Source: Gemmatimonadota bacterium
GTDB lineage: Bacteria > Latescibacterota > UBA2968 > UBA8231
DNA: 64,000 nt
Reading direction: 5' to 3'
Assembly: GCA_028875335.1 (NCBI GenBank)
Contig: JAPPEF010000331.1
Coordinates: 1-64,000, forward strand
Each line of letters starts with the position of its first letter. Positions within the stretch are counted from its first letter, which is position 1. Below the pieces are notes generated by a model. The model ran no database searches. It saw only the letters and a list, made by a program, of their open reading frames with translations, and was not told the origin of the DNA. This document shows positions 49,674 through 57,687 of the stretch, one piece after another. Made by a program: the position numbers and the translations under genes.

Positions 49674-50480
49674 TTAAAGCCGAGAGGCCAAATCCCGCAG
49701 TTGTGCGGCCGCCAAACGCATGACCTCTTTGTCGTCGCAATCGTTGATGTCTTGGCCTTCAAAGACGACGGAGAGCGGCCCGTTGTACCCGGCCTCGGCG
49801 AGGATGGGGATGATGCGCTCGTAGTCGATCCACTCCTCTTTGCCACTGTCGATCTTGTAGAATTTGGCGCGGACGTGGGTGGCTAGATGGGCGGTCTGCT
49901 GCATGTAGGCGTAGATGTCGTGGTCCGGGTCGGGAATGCCCCGGTTGCGGGCTGGCGAGCCGCACCACTGGCCGGTGTCGAGCAGAAAGCTAAAGTTGGG
50001 CCGGTTGGTCTCTTCGATGATGCGTATGACGTCGTCACCGGTGGAGGGATGGTTTTGCAGGCCCATGGCGATGCCTATTTCGAGGCCGTGGTCGGCGACC
50101 TCTTGAAAGCAGCGGATTTCGCGGGCGCGCTCCTCTGGGTCGGTGAGGGGCTGGCCGCAGAACAGGCGGATCATGGGCGCGCCCAAAATCAGCGCGATGT
50201 CCATATCGGCCTTGGCGGTGGCGACCTTGTCGCGCAGGTCCTCGTCGCTGCCGACGAAGTGTCCACCGGAAGCTAGGTAGCCGATGGCAAGGCCCTTTTC
50301 GATGCAGGCGAGTTTGGTCTTGATGAGGTAGGAGGCGTCTTCGGAGCTAAAGCCTCGGTCGCGGCGGAAGTCGATTAAGTCGAGACGGAGGTCGTAGGCG
50401 TGGTCGATGTAACTTTCGATACTTTGCAGAGTGGGCGGATCGTCTTTGCCGAACATGGAGGCGTAGAGGCCGATTTTCAC
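49674..50480 (-). CDS. Xylose-isomerase-like TIM-barrel sugar phosphate isomerase/epimerase
   Basis: 268 residues from a GTG with AAAGGAG upstream. It has the AP-endonuclease-2/IolE-type barrel: N-terminal KIGLYASMFG, and metal-ligand segments GAPMIRLFCGQP, GLQNHPSTGDD (His), FLLDTGQWCG (Asp), THVRAKFY (His) and VVFEGQD (Glu). It would interconvert keto and aldo sugars or epimerise a modified sugar. Located between two PhyH genes in one operon, it may act on the same sugar-like substrate. Confidence 0.85.
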   Translation of the reverse strand: MKIGLYASMFGKDDPPTLQSIESYIDHAYDLRLDLIDFRRDRGFSSEDASYLIKTKLACIEKGLAIGYLASGGHFVGSDEDLRDKVATAKADMDIALILGAPMIRLFCGQPLTDPEERAREIRCFQEVADHGLEIGIAMGLQNHPSTGDDVIRIIEETNRPNFSFLLDTGQWCGSPARNRGIPDPDHDIYAYMQQTAHLATHVRAKFYKIDSGKEEWIDYERIIPILAEAGYNGPLSVVFEGQDINDCDDKEVMRLAAAQLRDLASRL

Positions 50481-50571
50481 GATGGAAACTCCTTTGGGAA
50501 GGTGGGGTGGGCTAGTTGTGGGGGAGTGTACGGAATGAGGGGGGGCGCATCAAGGCAGATCCTCCACCGAG

Positions 50572-51390
50572 TTAGTATTCATTGCGGGCATTCCAGCCGG
50601 GGTACTGTTCTTCGAGGGCGGCGAGGGTTTGCGGTGTGTAATAAGCGTGGCCGGCGGGTGGGAAGCGGAAGACTTCCCTTTCGGCGGCGGTGAGGGTGCC
50701 GATGAATTCGCGGAAGATCGGGTTTTGGCCCTTGTCGGTGTAATGGCGGAAACCCTCCCAGTAGTGGTCGGCGCGGCCGAGGCCGAAACCCCAGGTATAG
50801 CGCTGGCCGTCGGCGCGCAGATAGTCGCTGGCGGAGTGCATGGTGTAATTGGTGAAGACGCAGAGGGTGCCGGCCTCGCAGACGAGCGGCACGGCTTTGC
50901 TCATATCGCGGCCATGTTCTTTGGGGATCAATCGCAGCGGTGCCTGGTCCTCGCCGACGGCTTCGAGGTGATGCCAGAAGCCGAGCTGGCCGAAGGCGCG
51001 GGCTGAGTCGGAGGGCGGCAGCAGCGAGTTGTTGCCATTGTCGAGATGCAGCGCGGAGGCGTCCGAGCCGGTGCCGCCGCCTTTGAAACCTGGATAGCGG
51101 GCGATCATGCAGCCGGCGCGGAAGTGGATATGCTCAGTGCCAAACCACTTCCTGGCGAATGCCCAGGCTTGATGGTGGACGATGCCGCGCAGCAGCGCCA
51201 TTTCAGGGGGCGGGAATTCGGTGAGGATGGCGCGGCCGGGGGGCGGGTCGTCCTTTACTTCATCCCACGATGGCAGGACGCAGCGCTGGGCTTGCTGCAT
51301 TGCTTTTAGCTCTTCGCCGTGGCGGAAGCCGGGCAAGATGATAAAACCTCGTTGGTCTAATTCGTCGAGATGGGCGTCGGTGAGTTCCAT
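50572..51390 (-). CDS. PhyH-like dioxygenase
   Basis: 272 residues. N-terminal LDELDQRGFIILPGFRHGEEL. Iron ligands are H115-x-D117 (ALHLDNGNNS), with RLIPKEHGRDMSKAVPL and a distal His185 (YTMHSASDYLRADGQR). The Asn-rich run after HxD and the long GRADHYWEGFRHYTDKGQN segment distinguish it from the other six. The substrate is unknown. It is in the minus-strand operon, 12 nt after the amidohydrolase gene. Confidence 0.85.
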   Translation of the reverse strand: MELTDAHLDELDQRGFIILPGFRHGEELKAMQQAQRCVLPSWDEVKDDPPPGRAILTEFPPPEMALLRGIVHHQAWAFARKWFGTEHIHFRAGCMIARYPGFKGGGTGSDASALHLDNGNNSLLPPSDSARAFGQLGFWHHLEAVGEDQAPLRLIPKEHGRDMSKAVPLVCEAGTLCVFTNYTMHSASDYLRADGQRYTWGFGLGRADHYWEGFRHYTDKGQNPIFREFIGTLTAAEREVFRFPPAGHAYYTPQTLAALEEQYPGWNARNEY

Positions 51391-51402
51391 GGCGGTTCTT
51401 TC

Positions 51403-52284
51403 CTAACGGTTAAAGAAGAAGTCCTCGGCTGTTTTGACTAGGATCTGCTCCTTGTCGCTTTGGCTGAGGAAATCGGCGTGGTCGCGGATTAGGGCGATTG
51501 CTGCGGCAAAGTCATTGGTGGGATTTTTCATGCGGACGGGGCCGCCACTGTCGCTTTCCCACATGACGCGTTCAGGGCCAAAGGCATCGACGATGCGCTC
51601 GATGAGGGGCAGGAGATCGAGGTAAGGGGCCTCGCCGTTGCCGAGTGCTTGGAACGGGCCGAGTTTGACCATGACGCGCGGGTAGCGGGCCATGTTGCAG
51701 AGGGTGCGGATATCGCCTTCGGGCCAGACGCCGTCGCGGATGCGCACTCCGCAGATATGGTCGAGGATGACCGGAGTTTCGGGAAAGTGGCGGCAGAGGC
51801 GGATCAAGCCGGGCAGGTCTGCGAGGCCCATGAGGAAGCTGAGGGCCAGATTGTGCTCGGCTCCGGTGCGGAACATGGATTCGTAGCCCGGATAGTCGAG
51901 CCAGCGGTCCGAACGGCCAAAGGCGGTTGGACGACCGGTACTGCCGCCGCGCACGCGGAAAGCGCGAATGCCTCCCTCGGCCAAGGCGAGCATGGTCTTG
52001 CCCGGGTCGGCCAGCGACACATCGGAGACCCCGGGGACGATGCCGGTGCCCGTGTAGGTTTCGGGATCCGAGGCGATCAGATCGAGGATGTAGCTATGGT
52101 CGAGGCCGTACCAGGTCATTTGCACTAGGTTGAGGCGGACTTTGCCGACCTTGCGGCTATAGGCAAAGTGATCGTCGGGGGTAAAGGAGGGCAGCCATAG
52201 GTCGGCGGGCGTAAAGCCGGGGGCTAGCGGATACTGGTCGAAGTCGGAGGTCCAAACGTGGATATGAGCGTCGACGATGTTCAC
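51403..52284 (-). CDS. Amidohydrolase_2-type metal-dependent hydrolase
   Basis: 293 residues from a GTG at 52284 with CAGGAG 8 nt upstream; the longer open frame above it is antisense noise over the AKR gene. Metal motif VDAHIHVW (H7, H9), later ILDHICGVRIRD (His) and MWESDSGGP (Asp) give the TIM-barrel site. The family includes lactonases (fucono/rhamnono-lactone hydrolases) and decarboxylases. It overlaps the AKR stop by 4 nt, so the reductase and hydrolase are made together, fitting an aldose to lactone to acid path. Confidence 0.88.
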   Translation of the reverse strand: MNIVDAHIHVWTSDFDQYPLAPGFTPADLWLPSFTPDDHFAYSRKVGKVRLNLVQMTWYGLDHSYILDLIASDPETYTGTGIVPGVSDVSLADPGKTMLALAEGGIRAFRVRGGSTGRPTAFGRSDRWLDYPGYESMFRTGAEHNLALSFLMGLADLPGLIRLCRHFPETPVILDHICGVRIRDGVWPEGDIRTLCNMARYPRVMVKLGPFQALGNGEAPYLDLLPLIERIVDAFGPERVMWESDSGGPVRMKNPTNDFAAAIALIRDHADFLSQSDKEQILVKTAEDFFFNR

Positions 52285-53219
52285 GGGCGTTGCTCCTGTT
52301 GGCTGGCGCGATAGGTTCGGCGCGCTTGGTCGAGGGCGGCGAGGGCGTCTGCGGGAAGTTGGAGGCGGGTGCCTTGGAGATTGGCGTCGACGTGCGCGGC
52401 GCTTTCGGCACCAGCGAGTACGCAGGTAATGCCCTGATGCAGGACCCAAGCGACGCAGACGGCAGCGCGGGAGGTGCCCAAGTCGGCGGCGACTTGGTCG
52501 ATGGCGGCGACTAAAGCGGCGAGAGCGGGGTCGTTGGGCCGGGCCAGCAGGCCGGTGTCCATCGGGCTGAAGGCTAGGCAGCCTAGTCCGGTGCGCCGCA
52601 GCAGGGGCAGCATTTCCTCTTCGTAAATCTCCACTCGCGAGCGCCCCGCTTCGTCGCAGTGGCTGCCAGCGATGTTGTAGTAGTCCTCGACGCCAGCGAT
52701 GGGGGCTAGGTTGAGGAAGGCTTCGACTTCGGCGGCGGCGTGGTTGGAGACGCCCCAATAGCGAGTTTTGCCCACTTGCACCAGATCCTCCATGACCTCG
52801 GCGATGGCCTCCGGTGGCGTGCCCTCGTCGCGGTGGTGCAAAAGGTAGAGATCGACGCGATCGGTACGCAGGCGGTGGAGGCTTTCTTCGAGGCGGTCGG
52901 TGAGATGGGCGCGGGTGTAGCGGACGCGCTCGCCGGGGTCGCCGTCGCTTGTGGGGGCCAGCGAGCCGGGAACCTTGGTGCAGATGACGACTTCGTCGCG
53001 GCGGCCAGCGATTGCCCTCCCCAGCACTTCCTCGGCCCCACCCCAGCCGTAGGCCTGCGCTGTGTCGAAGAAGTTGACGCCTTGGTCCAAGCAGTGGTGG
53101 AGCACGGCTAGGGATTGGGGGCTGTCGGCGCGGGGCAGGTGGCGGAAGGCGGTGCCTTGGCACAAGCGCGAGACCTGAAGATCGGTCTGCCCGAAGAAGA
53201 CGCGGTCACTATGGTTCAT
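52281..53219 (-). CDS. Aldo/keto reductase
   Basis: 312 residues. Tetrad D52 (NFFDTAQAYGWG), Y57, K82 (VICTKVPGS) and H128/H129 (LYLLHHRDEG) is complete, and the cofactor-binding end (AWVLHQGITCVLAGAESAAHVD) is standard. Likely NAD(P)-dependent oxidation or reduction of a sugar; members of this L-fucose/galactose-dehydrogenase-like type pair with lactonases. It is fused by overlap to the downstream amidohydrolase and lies 12 nt after the secreted hydrolase-like gene. Confidence 0.92.
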   Translation of the reverse strand: MNHSDRVFFGQTDLQVSRLCQGTAFRHLPRADSPQSLAVLHHCLDQGVNFFDTAQAYGWGGAEEVLGRAIAGRRDEVVICTKVPGSLAPTSDGDPGERVRYTRAHLTDRLEESLHRLRTDRVDLYLLHHRDEGTPPEAIAEVMEDLVQVGKTRYWGVSNHAAAEVEAFLNLAPIAGVEDYYNIAGSHCDEAGRSRVEIYEEEMLPLLRRTGLGCLAFSPMDTGLLARPNDPALAALVAAIDQVAADLGTSRAAVCVAWVLHQGITCVLAGAESAAHVDANLQGTRLQLPADALAALDQARRTYRASQQEQRP

Positions 53220-53231
53220 GTTGTTCTCCTG

Positions 53232-54659
53232 CTAGCGCCGCGTCAGCAAGGCGACCCCGGGGCCGTCTCGGGGAGGGGCTAGTTGCGCTATGGTGTCGCC
53301 ATTTAAGTCAGCGGCGGATGTCCAGATGCTGGCGACAATGTCGAGCCATTGGACTTGGAAGGTGCCTTCTACTCCGGTCAGGTCAAGACCTACCGCACCG
53401 CCATCGGTAAAGTAGAGCGCGTACTGGCGGCCGGGGACGCGACTGAGATAAGCCTCGTTGGCGGCGCGGTCGCGCAGCAAAGCGCTGTCGGAATTCGGCT
53501 CGGCGTTGAAAAAGTCGAAGACCTCGGTCAGCATGCGCCCGCTGCGGATGTGGGCTTGGGCTTGGGGGCTTAGCCCGATACCGGACGGTGGCCGGTGAAA
53601 GCGGCTGGAGGCAAAGCCGCCGATGAGGTTGCGCCAAAAGCATTGGGTGGCGTGGCGGTCGTTGATGCCGCGGCTTTGGTCCCGATGCGTTTGGGCACCG
53701 TAGATCTTGGTTGAATTGATCGGCTGGGGCTGCGCGGCGATGTATTGCCACACCCACTGCGCGCGATCCCAATTGATCTGCTCGCGCTGCCAGCTATTCT
53801 GTGAGATGTCGATGAAAGAATACTGCTCCGGGTGGTCGAAGGTGGCGCGATGCGTCTGCCCGCGCACGTCCCACTCGTCCCACATTTCAGTGGTTTCAAC
53901 GGTCTTGCCCGCCTGCTGAGCCCGCTCCTTGATGTAGTCGTTCCAATAGGCACCCCACGCAGGATCGCCGCTGGTCTCGTTGTCCATGCAGTAGAGCACG
54001 TGGTCGTAGGGGAGGGAGTGCTTGAGGACTTGATTGACGAAGGCTTGTTGGTAGGGCAGCACGACTTGGTTATTGCGCAAGGTGGGGACGGTGTAGAAAA
54101 AGGGCTGCCAGTTGCCGCCGGGGTGGGCGGGATAGTCCGTTTCTAGACCCGATTCCTCGACGGTATAGTTGATGTTGTTGGCTGGATTGAGAGGGCTTTT
54201 CTCCCAATGTTGTTGGCTGTGGTCAAAGCGATCCCACATTTCTATCTGGACGATGATGTCGCGCTCGGCGGTCCAGCGCAAAAGATCGGCAAAGCGCTGC
54301 CAATACATCGGATTCCAGCGGTTGAGGTCGTACAAGCCATCAGCACCTTGGTGGAAGGCTGGGACCTCATAACCGTAAACGCGGCGGTCGCTCATGGTAT
54401 TGCGCACGTAGTTGCCACCGACTGATTGCAGGAGGTCGAGATGGGCTTCGAGGTCGGGTATTTGGAAGAGGCAGTCTTTGATCGTTCCGCCTAGCAGGAG
54501 CACGGGCTGGCCGTCGTACTGCCAGTAGCGCGGATTGGCGGCGTAGGGCTGGATGCGGTCGGAATTGGCTTGGGCTTGGGTCATGGAGGTTGTGATGGTG
54601 ATAAGGGTGACTAGGATGCAGGGCGAGAGGTGTCTAGCGCTGAAGGGGCAGATTTTCAT
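53232..54659 (-). CDS. Secreted glycoside-hydrolase-like protein
   Basis: 475 residues with a signal peptide (CILVTLITITTSMTQAQA). The body resembles a GH-A clan TIM barrel: QYDGQPVLLLGGTIKD at the start, ERDIIVQIEMWDRFDHS, then YDHVLYCMDNETSGDPAWG (candidate acid-base Glu after Asn) and EQYSFIDISQNSW. A short beta-sandwich tail ends it (YALYFTDGGAVGLDL). The DNE motif is reminiscent of DUF4038-like putative glycosidases. It could release sugars that the cytosolic enzymes of the same operon process; its specificity is unknown. Confidence 0.75.
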   Translation of the reverse strand: MKICPFSARHLSPCILVTLITITTSMTQAQANSDRIQPYAANPRYWQYDGQPVLLLGGTIKDCLFQIPDLEAHLDLLQSVGGNYVRNTMSDRRVYGYEVPAFHQGADGLYDLNRWNPMYWQRFADLLRWTAERDIIVQIEMWDRFDHSQQHWEKSPLNPANNINYTVEESGLETDYPAHPGGNWQPFFYTVPTLRNNQVVLPYQQAFVNQVLKHSLPYDHVLYCMDNETSGDPAWGAYWNDYIKERAQQAGKTVETTEMWDEWDVRGQTHRATFDHPEQYSFIDISQNSWQREQINWDRAQWVWQYIAAQPQPINSTKIYGAQTHRDQSRGINDRHATQCFWRNLIGGFASSRFHRPPSGIGLSPQAQAHIRSGRMLTEVFDFFNAEPNSDSALLRDRAANEAYLSRVPGRQYALYFTDGGAVGLDLTGVEGTFQVQWLDIVASIWTSAADLNGDTIAQLAPPRDGPGVALLTRR

Positions 54660-54700
54660 AGTGGTACTTGAACCTTAAATGCGCAACCATATATCTGACC

Positions 54701-55552
54701 TCATACCGCGTCGATTCGCTGCGGTGCTCTTTCCAAAGACAAGCCGTGCTCTGCGGCCCATTCGGCGATGGCCCAGTCGATGCCGTTGGGGGCTTCGCGT
54801 CCCTGCGCGTCGGCGGTGGCCCCTAGAAGCTGGCGGCCGACGTCGTCGAGATTGGCGACTACGGCCGCGCTCGGCTGGACTTCGTCGGCGTAGTAGCGCA
54901 GGTAGTAATCGGGGCGGACCCAGCAGTAGTGATAGCCGAACATCGCGACTTTGGAGACGTGGTTCTGGCTGTTGATCTCCGCGCCGTGGTAGATGTGGCT
55001 TTCAAAGAGAAAGGCGTCGCCGGCTTTGAGTCGTGGTTCGAGGTACTCTGCGGGGTGGATTTGGTCTTTGGGAATGACGATAGGTTCGGCGAGGCGATTG
55101 CTGCCGGGGGCAAAGAGTGTGGCACCGGTGTGAGGCCCGTCCATGTCGGTGAGGCAGTAGCCGACCTTGAGGCCCACGCGCGGGAGATGGACGTGGCCCA
55201 AGTCGAGGTGGACGCCGACGTCGCGGTGCCAGGTGCAGTCGCCGGGGTCGTCGGCGGGCTGGGGGTGTTTGTAGATCAGGGCCGTGTTGGTGATGTGGAT
55301 GTGGGTGCCGAGGAGCTGGATGACGAGCGGGATGATCGCCGAGTTAGTGGCTAACTTGGCGAGGGTGGGGTCTTGGACTAGACCGTCGCGGCGGTGTTGG
55401 TAATAGCCCTCGTAGGCGAAGTCGTCCATCAGACGGTCGGCGGCTGTGGCGACTTGGTCGATGGTCTGCTGATCGAGCGCGTCGGGGATGATGAGATAGC
55501 CGTTGGCGTCGAAGAATTCGCGTTGTTCTGGCGTTAATCGTGAAAATTGCAC
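54701..55552 (-). CDS. PhyH-family dioxygenase
   Basis: 283 residues from a GTG at 55552 with GAGG 5 nt upstream, where LTPEQREFFDANGYLIIPDAL begins as in other PhyH proteins. Ligands H109-x-D111 (TWHRDVGVHLDLG), HTGATLFAPGSN and distal His189 (HIYHGAEINSQ) are present. It is the first gene of the seven-gene minus-strand cluster (41 nt before the glycosidase-like gene) and divergent from the SMP-30-like gene, so the promoter lies in 55553-55688. Confidence 0.92.
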   Translation of the reverse strand: MQFSRLTPEQREFFDANGYLIIPDALDQQTIDQVATAADRLMDDFAYEGYYQHRRDGLVQDPTLAKLATNSAIIPLVIQLLGTHIHITNTALIYKHPQPADDPGDCTWHRDVGVHLDLGHVHLPRVGLKVGYCLTDMDGPHTGATLFAPGSNRLAEPIVIPKDQIHPAEYLEPRLKAGDAFLFESHIYHGAEINSQNHVSKVAMFGYHYCWVRPDYYLRYYADEVQPSAAVVANLDDVGRQLLGATADAQGREAPNGIDWAIAEWAAEHGLSLERAPQRIDAV

Positions 55553-55688
55553 GGGACCTCGCGGGGTAAATGTTGGGAGAGCAGACCATAGCGCACCCAT
55601 AGTCGGCTGTCAATAAGGGGCTTGTCGGCGCGGCGACTTTGAAGTACCGTCGGTGCCGACCTTGCACCCCTATTGCGAAAGGAATGTT

Positions 55689-56543
55689 ATGGCTCTTCTC
55701 GATACCCACACCCAAATTTCAGCGATTATCGGCGACTTTGGCAGCGGCCTCGACCACCCCGAGTGCATTGCTTGGGGCTGCGATGGCTATGCCTATGCCG
55801 GCGGCGAAGCGGGCCAGATCTATCGCATTGACTTGGCCCGGCGCGAATTCGAAGAGTTCGCCCGAGTTGACGGCTTTGTCGGCGGCATCTGTCAGGATGC
55901 CCAGCACCGCCTGTACGTCTGTAACGGCGACGTCAAGCGCGTCGAGCCGGATGGCGCGGTCAGCACGTATTGCGACCGCGCGGGCGAGGTGCCGCTGACT
56001 GTGGCTAACTACCCGGTCTTTGATGCGGATGGCAACCTGTATGTGTCCAATTCTGGGGGCTGGCATAAAAATGACGGTTGGATTTGCAAGATTGCCCCGG
56101 GGGGACAAGGCGAGGTCTGGAGCCGCGCCTTGGCAGATTTCCCCAATGGAACGGCGCTGGATGCGACGGGTGAATATCTCTACGTAGCCGTGAGCATCAA
56201 CCCCCGCGTGGCTCGTATTAAGATCGAAGCCGACGGCCGCGCCGGTGCCGCCGAGACCGTGTTTGAACTTCCGCAGACTGTTCCCGATGGTCTTGCCTTT
56301 GACGACGAGGGCACCCTGTACTGCTCTTGCTATCGCCCGGACCGCATTTATCAGTATGCCGACGGCCAGCTCGACGTTTTGGCCGACGATTACGAAGGAA
56401 CTGCCATGGCGGCCCCGACCAATATCGCCTTCTGCGGCCCGGATCGGTCGCTCTTTCTCAGCGCCAACTTGGGGCGTTGGCACATAGCGCAATACGACTT
56501 GGGTAAGACGGGGATGCCGTTGAACTACCCAGACATTCCCTAG
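55689..56543 (+). CDS. SMP-30/gluconolactonase-like beta-propeller
   Basis: 284 residues from the ATG at 55689 (AAAGGA 5-6 nt upstream); an upstream in-frame ATG lacks a ribosome site. Six-bladed propeller pattern: DHPECIAWGCDGYAYAGG, GGICQDAQHRLYVCN, YPVFDADGNLYVSNSG, PNGTALDATGEYLYVA, PDGLAFDDEGTLYCSC, ending in SANLG. Family members hydrolyse sugar lactones using a divalent metal held by Glu, Asn and Asp, here likely the E of HPEC, N of PNG and D of PDG. It overlaps the convergent dehydrogenase gene by 4 nt. Confidence 0.88.
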   Translation: MALLDTHTQISAIIGDFGSGLDHPECIAWGCDGYAYAGGEAGQIYRIDLARREFEEFARVDGFVGGICQDAQHRLYVCNGDVKRVEPDGAVSTYCDRAGEVPLTVANYPVFDADGNLYVSNSGGWHKNDGWICKIAPGGQGEVWSRALADFPNGTALDATGEYLYVAVSINPRVARIKIEADGRAGAAETVFELPQTVPDGLAFDDEGTLYCSCYRPDRIYQYADGQLDVLADDYEGTAMAAPTNIAFCGPDRSLFLSANLGRWHIAQYDLGKTGMPLNYPDIP

Positions 56544-57631
56544 GTGGCGATCACGACTTGCGCGGGATTGATGGCTTGGTACTGGGCTTTGTGCGCCGTG
56601 ATTTCAAATGCCTCCGGCACCTTGTCGATTCCCTCTAATACGTGCCGGATGGTGGGTTTCATGCTGATGCGTCCCGAGGCGACTAGCCGCACTGTGTACT
56701 CTAGATGGGCCTGCGAGCTGATGTCCGGGAAGAGGTAGCGTAGGCTGCGTTCTCTCATCAGGTCCACATCCAGTTCTAGGGGGCCGCCAAACCAGGAGAC
56801 GCCTACCAGCTTGCCGCCGGAGCGCACTGCGTGCATGGCCTGTTTGAGCGCCCGGTCGCCGGCTAGTCCGAGTTTGACGCTGCCGCCGGCGCACTCGAAG
56901 ACCACGTCGGCACCCTCGCCGCCGGTCAGGTCGCGGATTGCTTCGACTGGATCGTCCTCGCTGGCGTTGATGGCGTGGTCGGCTCCTAGCGCGCGCGAGA
57001 TCTCGCACGCCTCGGGCCGCACATCTACGGTGATGAGTTGACCAGCTCCGCAGGCGCGCGCGGCCTGCATACTCTCGATGCCCATGCTGCCTTGGCCAAA
57101 GACGGCGACGGAATCGCCCGGTCGGATCTGCGCGGTCTCGACTCCGGCGATGCTGTCGCTCAGCGATTGCAAGGTGGCGGCCTCGCTGTCGGAGATGCGG
57201 TCATCGACCTTGACCAGCGCGATGGCCGGGAGCAGGGCGTGCTCGGCAAAGCAGCCGGGCAGTTGGAAGCCGATGATCGGACCGAGTCGGCAGTCGTCGG
57301 TGCGCTCGGAGTGGCACATGGGGCAGTCGCCGCAGGGTAGCTTGGCGCGGGCTGCTACGCGGTCGCCGGGTGCGTATCCTGTGACGGCTGAGCCGACTTC
57401 TACGATCCGGGCGCAAAATTCGTGGCCGAAGAGCTGGAGTGGCGCGTCTGTCTCCAGCCGGTTTTTGACGTGGTCGTACGCCAAGGTTGGAATCCCAAAG
57501 GCGAGCTGGGCTTCGGTCGCGCTGGGTTGGACTACCAGCGGCTCGACTAGCACGTGGTCGGGTGGGCAGGGCGTTAGCTCAATGTCGTCGAGCCGCATGT
57601 CGCCGAAGGCATAGAAACGCCAAGCTTTCAC
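56540..57631 (-). CDS. Medium-chain zinc dehydrogenase, variant catalytic site
   Basis: 363 residues from a GTG with GAGGAG about 9 nt upstream. GroES-like domain with GHE (69-71) and the structural zinc cysteines C100, C103, C106 and C114 (CGDCPMCHSERTDDC). A Rossmann domain follows (VAVFGQGSMGIESM; acid VDVRPEACEI). The first catalytic zinc ligand, normally Cys near residue 37-40 in a C-x-T-D context, is replaced (VVQPSATEAQLAFG). So either a different metal ligand is used or chemistry is altered. Polyol or sugar oxidation is the usual role. Confidence 0.88.
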   Translation of the reverse strand: MKAWRFYAFGDMRLDDIELTPCPPDHVLVEPLVVQPSATEAQLAFGIPTLAYDHVKNRLETDAPLQLFGHEFCARIVEVGSAVTGYAPGDRVAARAKLPCGDCPMCHSERTDDCRLGPIIGFQLPGCFAEHALLPAIALVKVDDRISDSEAATLQSLSDSIAGVETAQIRPGDSVAVFGQGSMGIESMQAARACGAGQLITVDVRPEACEISRALGADHAINASEDDPVEAIRDLTGGEGADVVFECAGGSVKLGLAGDRALKQAMHAVRSGGKLVGVSWFGGPLELDVDLMRERSLRYLFPDISSQAHLEYTVRLVASGRISMKPTIRHVLEGIDKVPEAFEITAHKAQYQAINPAQVVIAT

Positions 57632-57687
57632 GGGTGTTTTTCTCCTCTCTCGTATCTCTCAGTCAGCACTGTGGTCTGAATCGCCTG

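Noticed and set aside
52285..53163. N-terminal extension of the amidohydrolase frame (about 290 extra codons)
   Set aside because: It reads antisense-like Arg/Pro-rich noise across the aldo/keto reductase gene; the GTG at 52284 with CAGGAG is the natural start.
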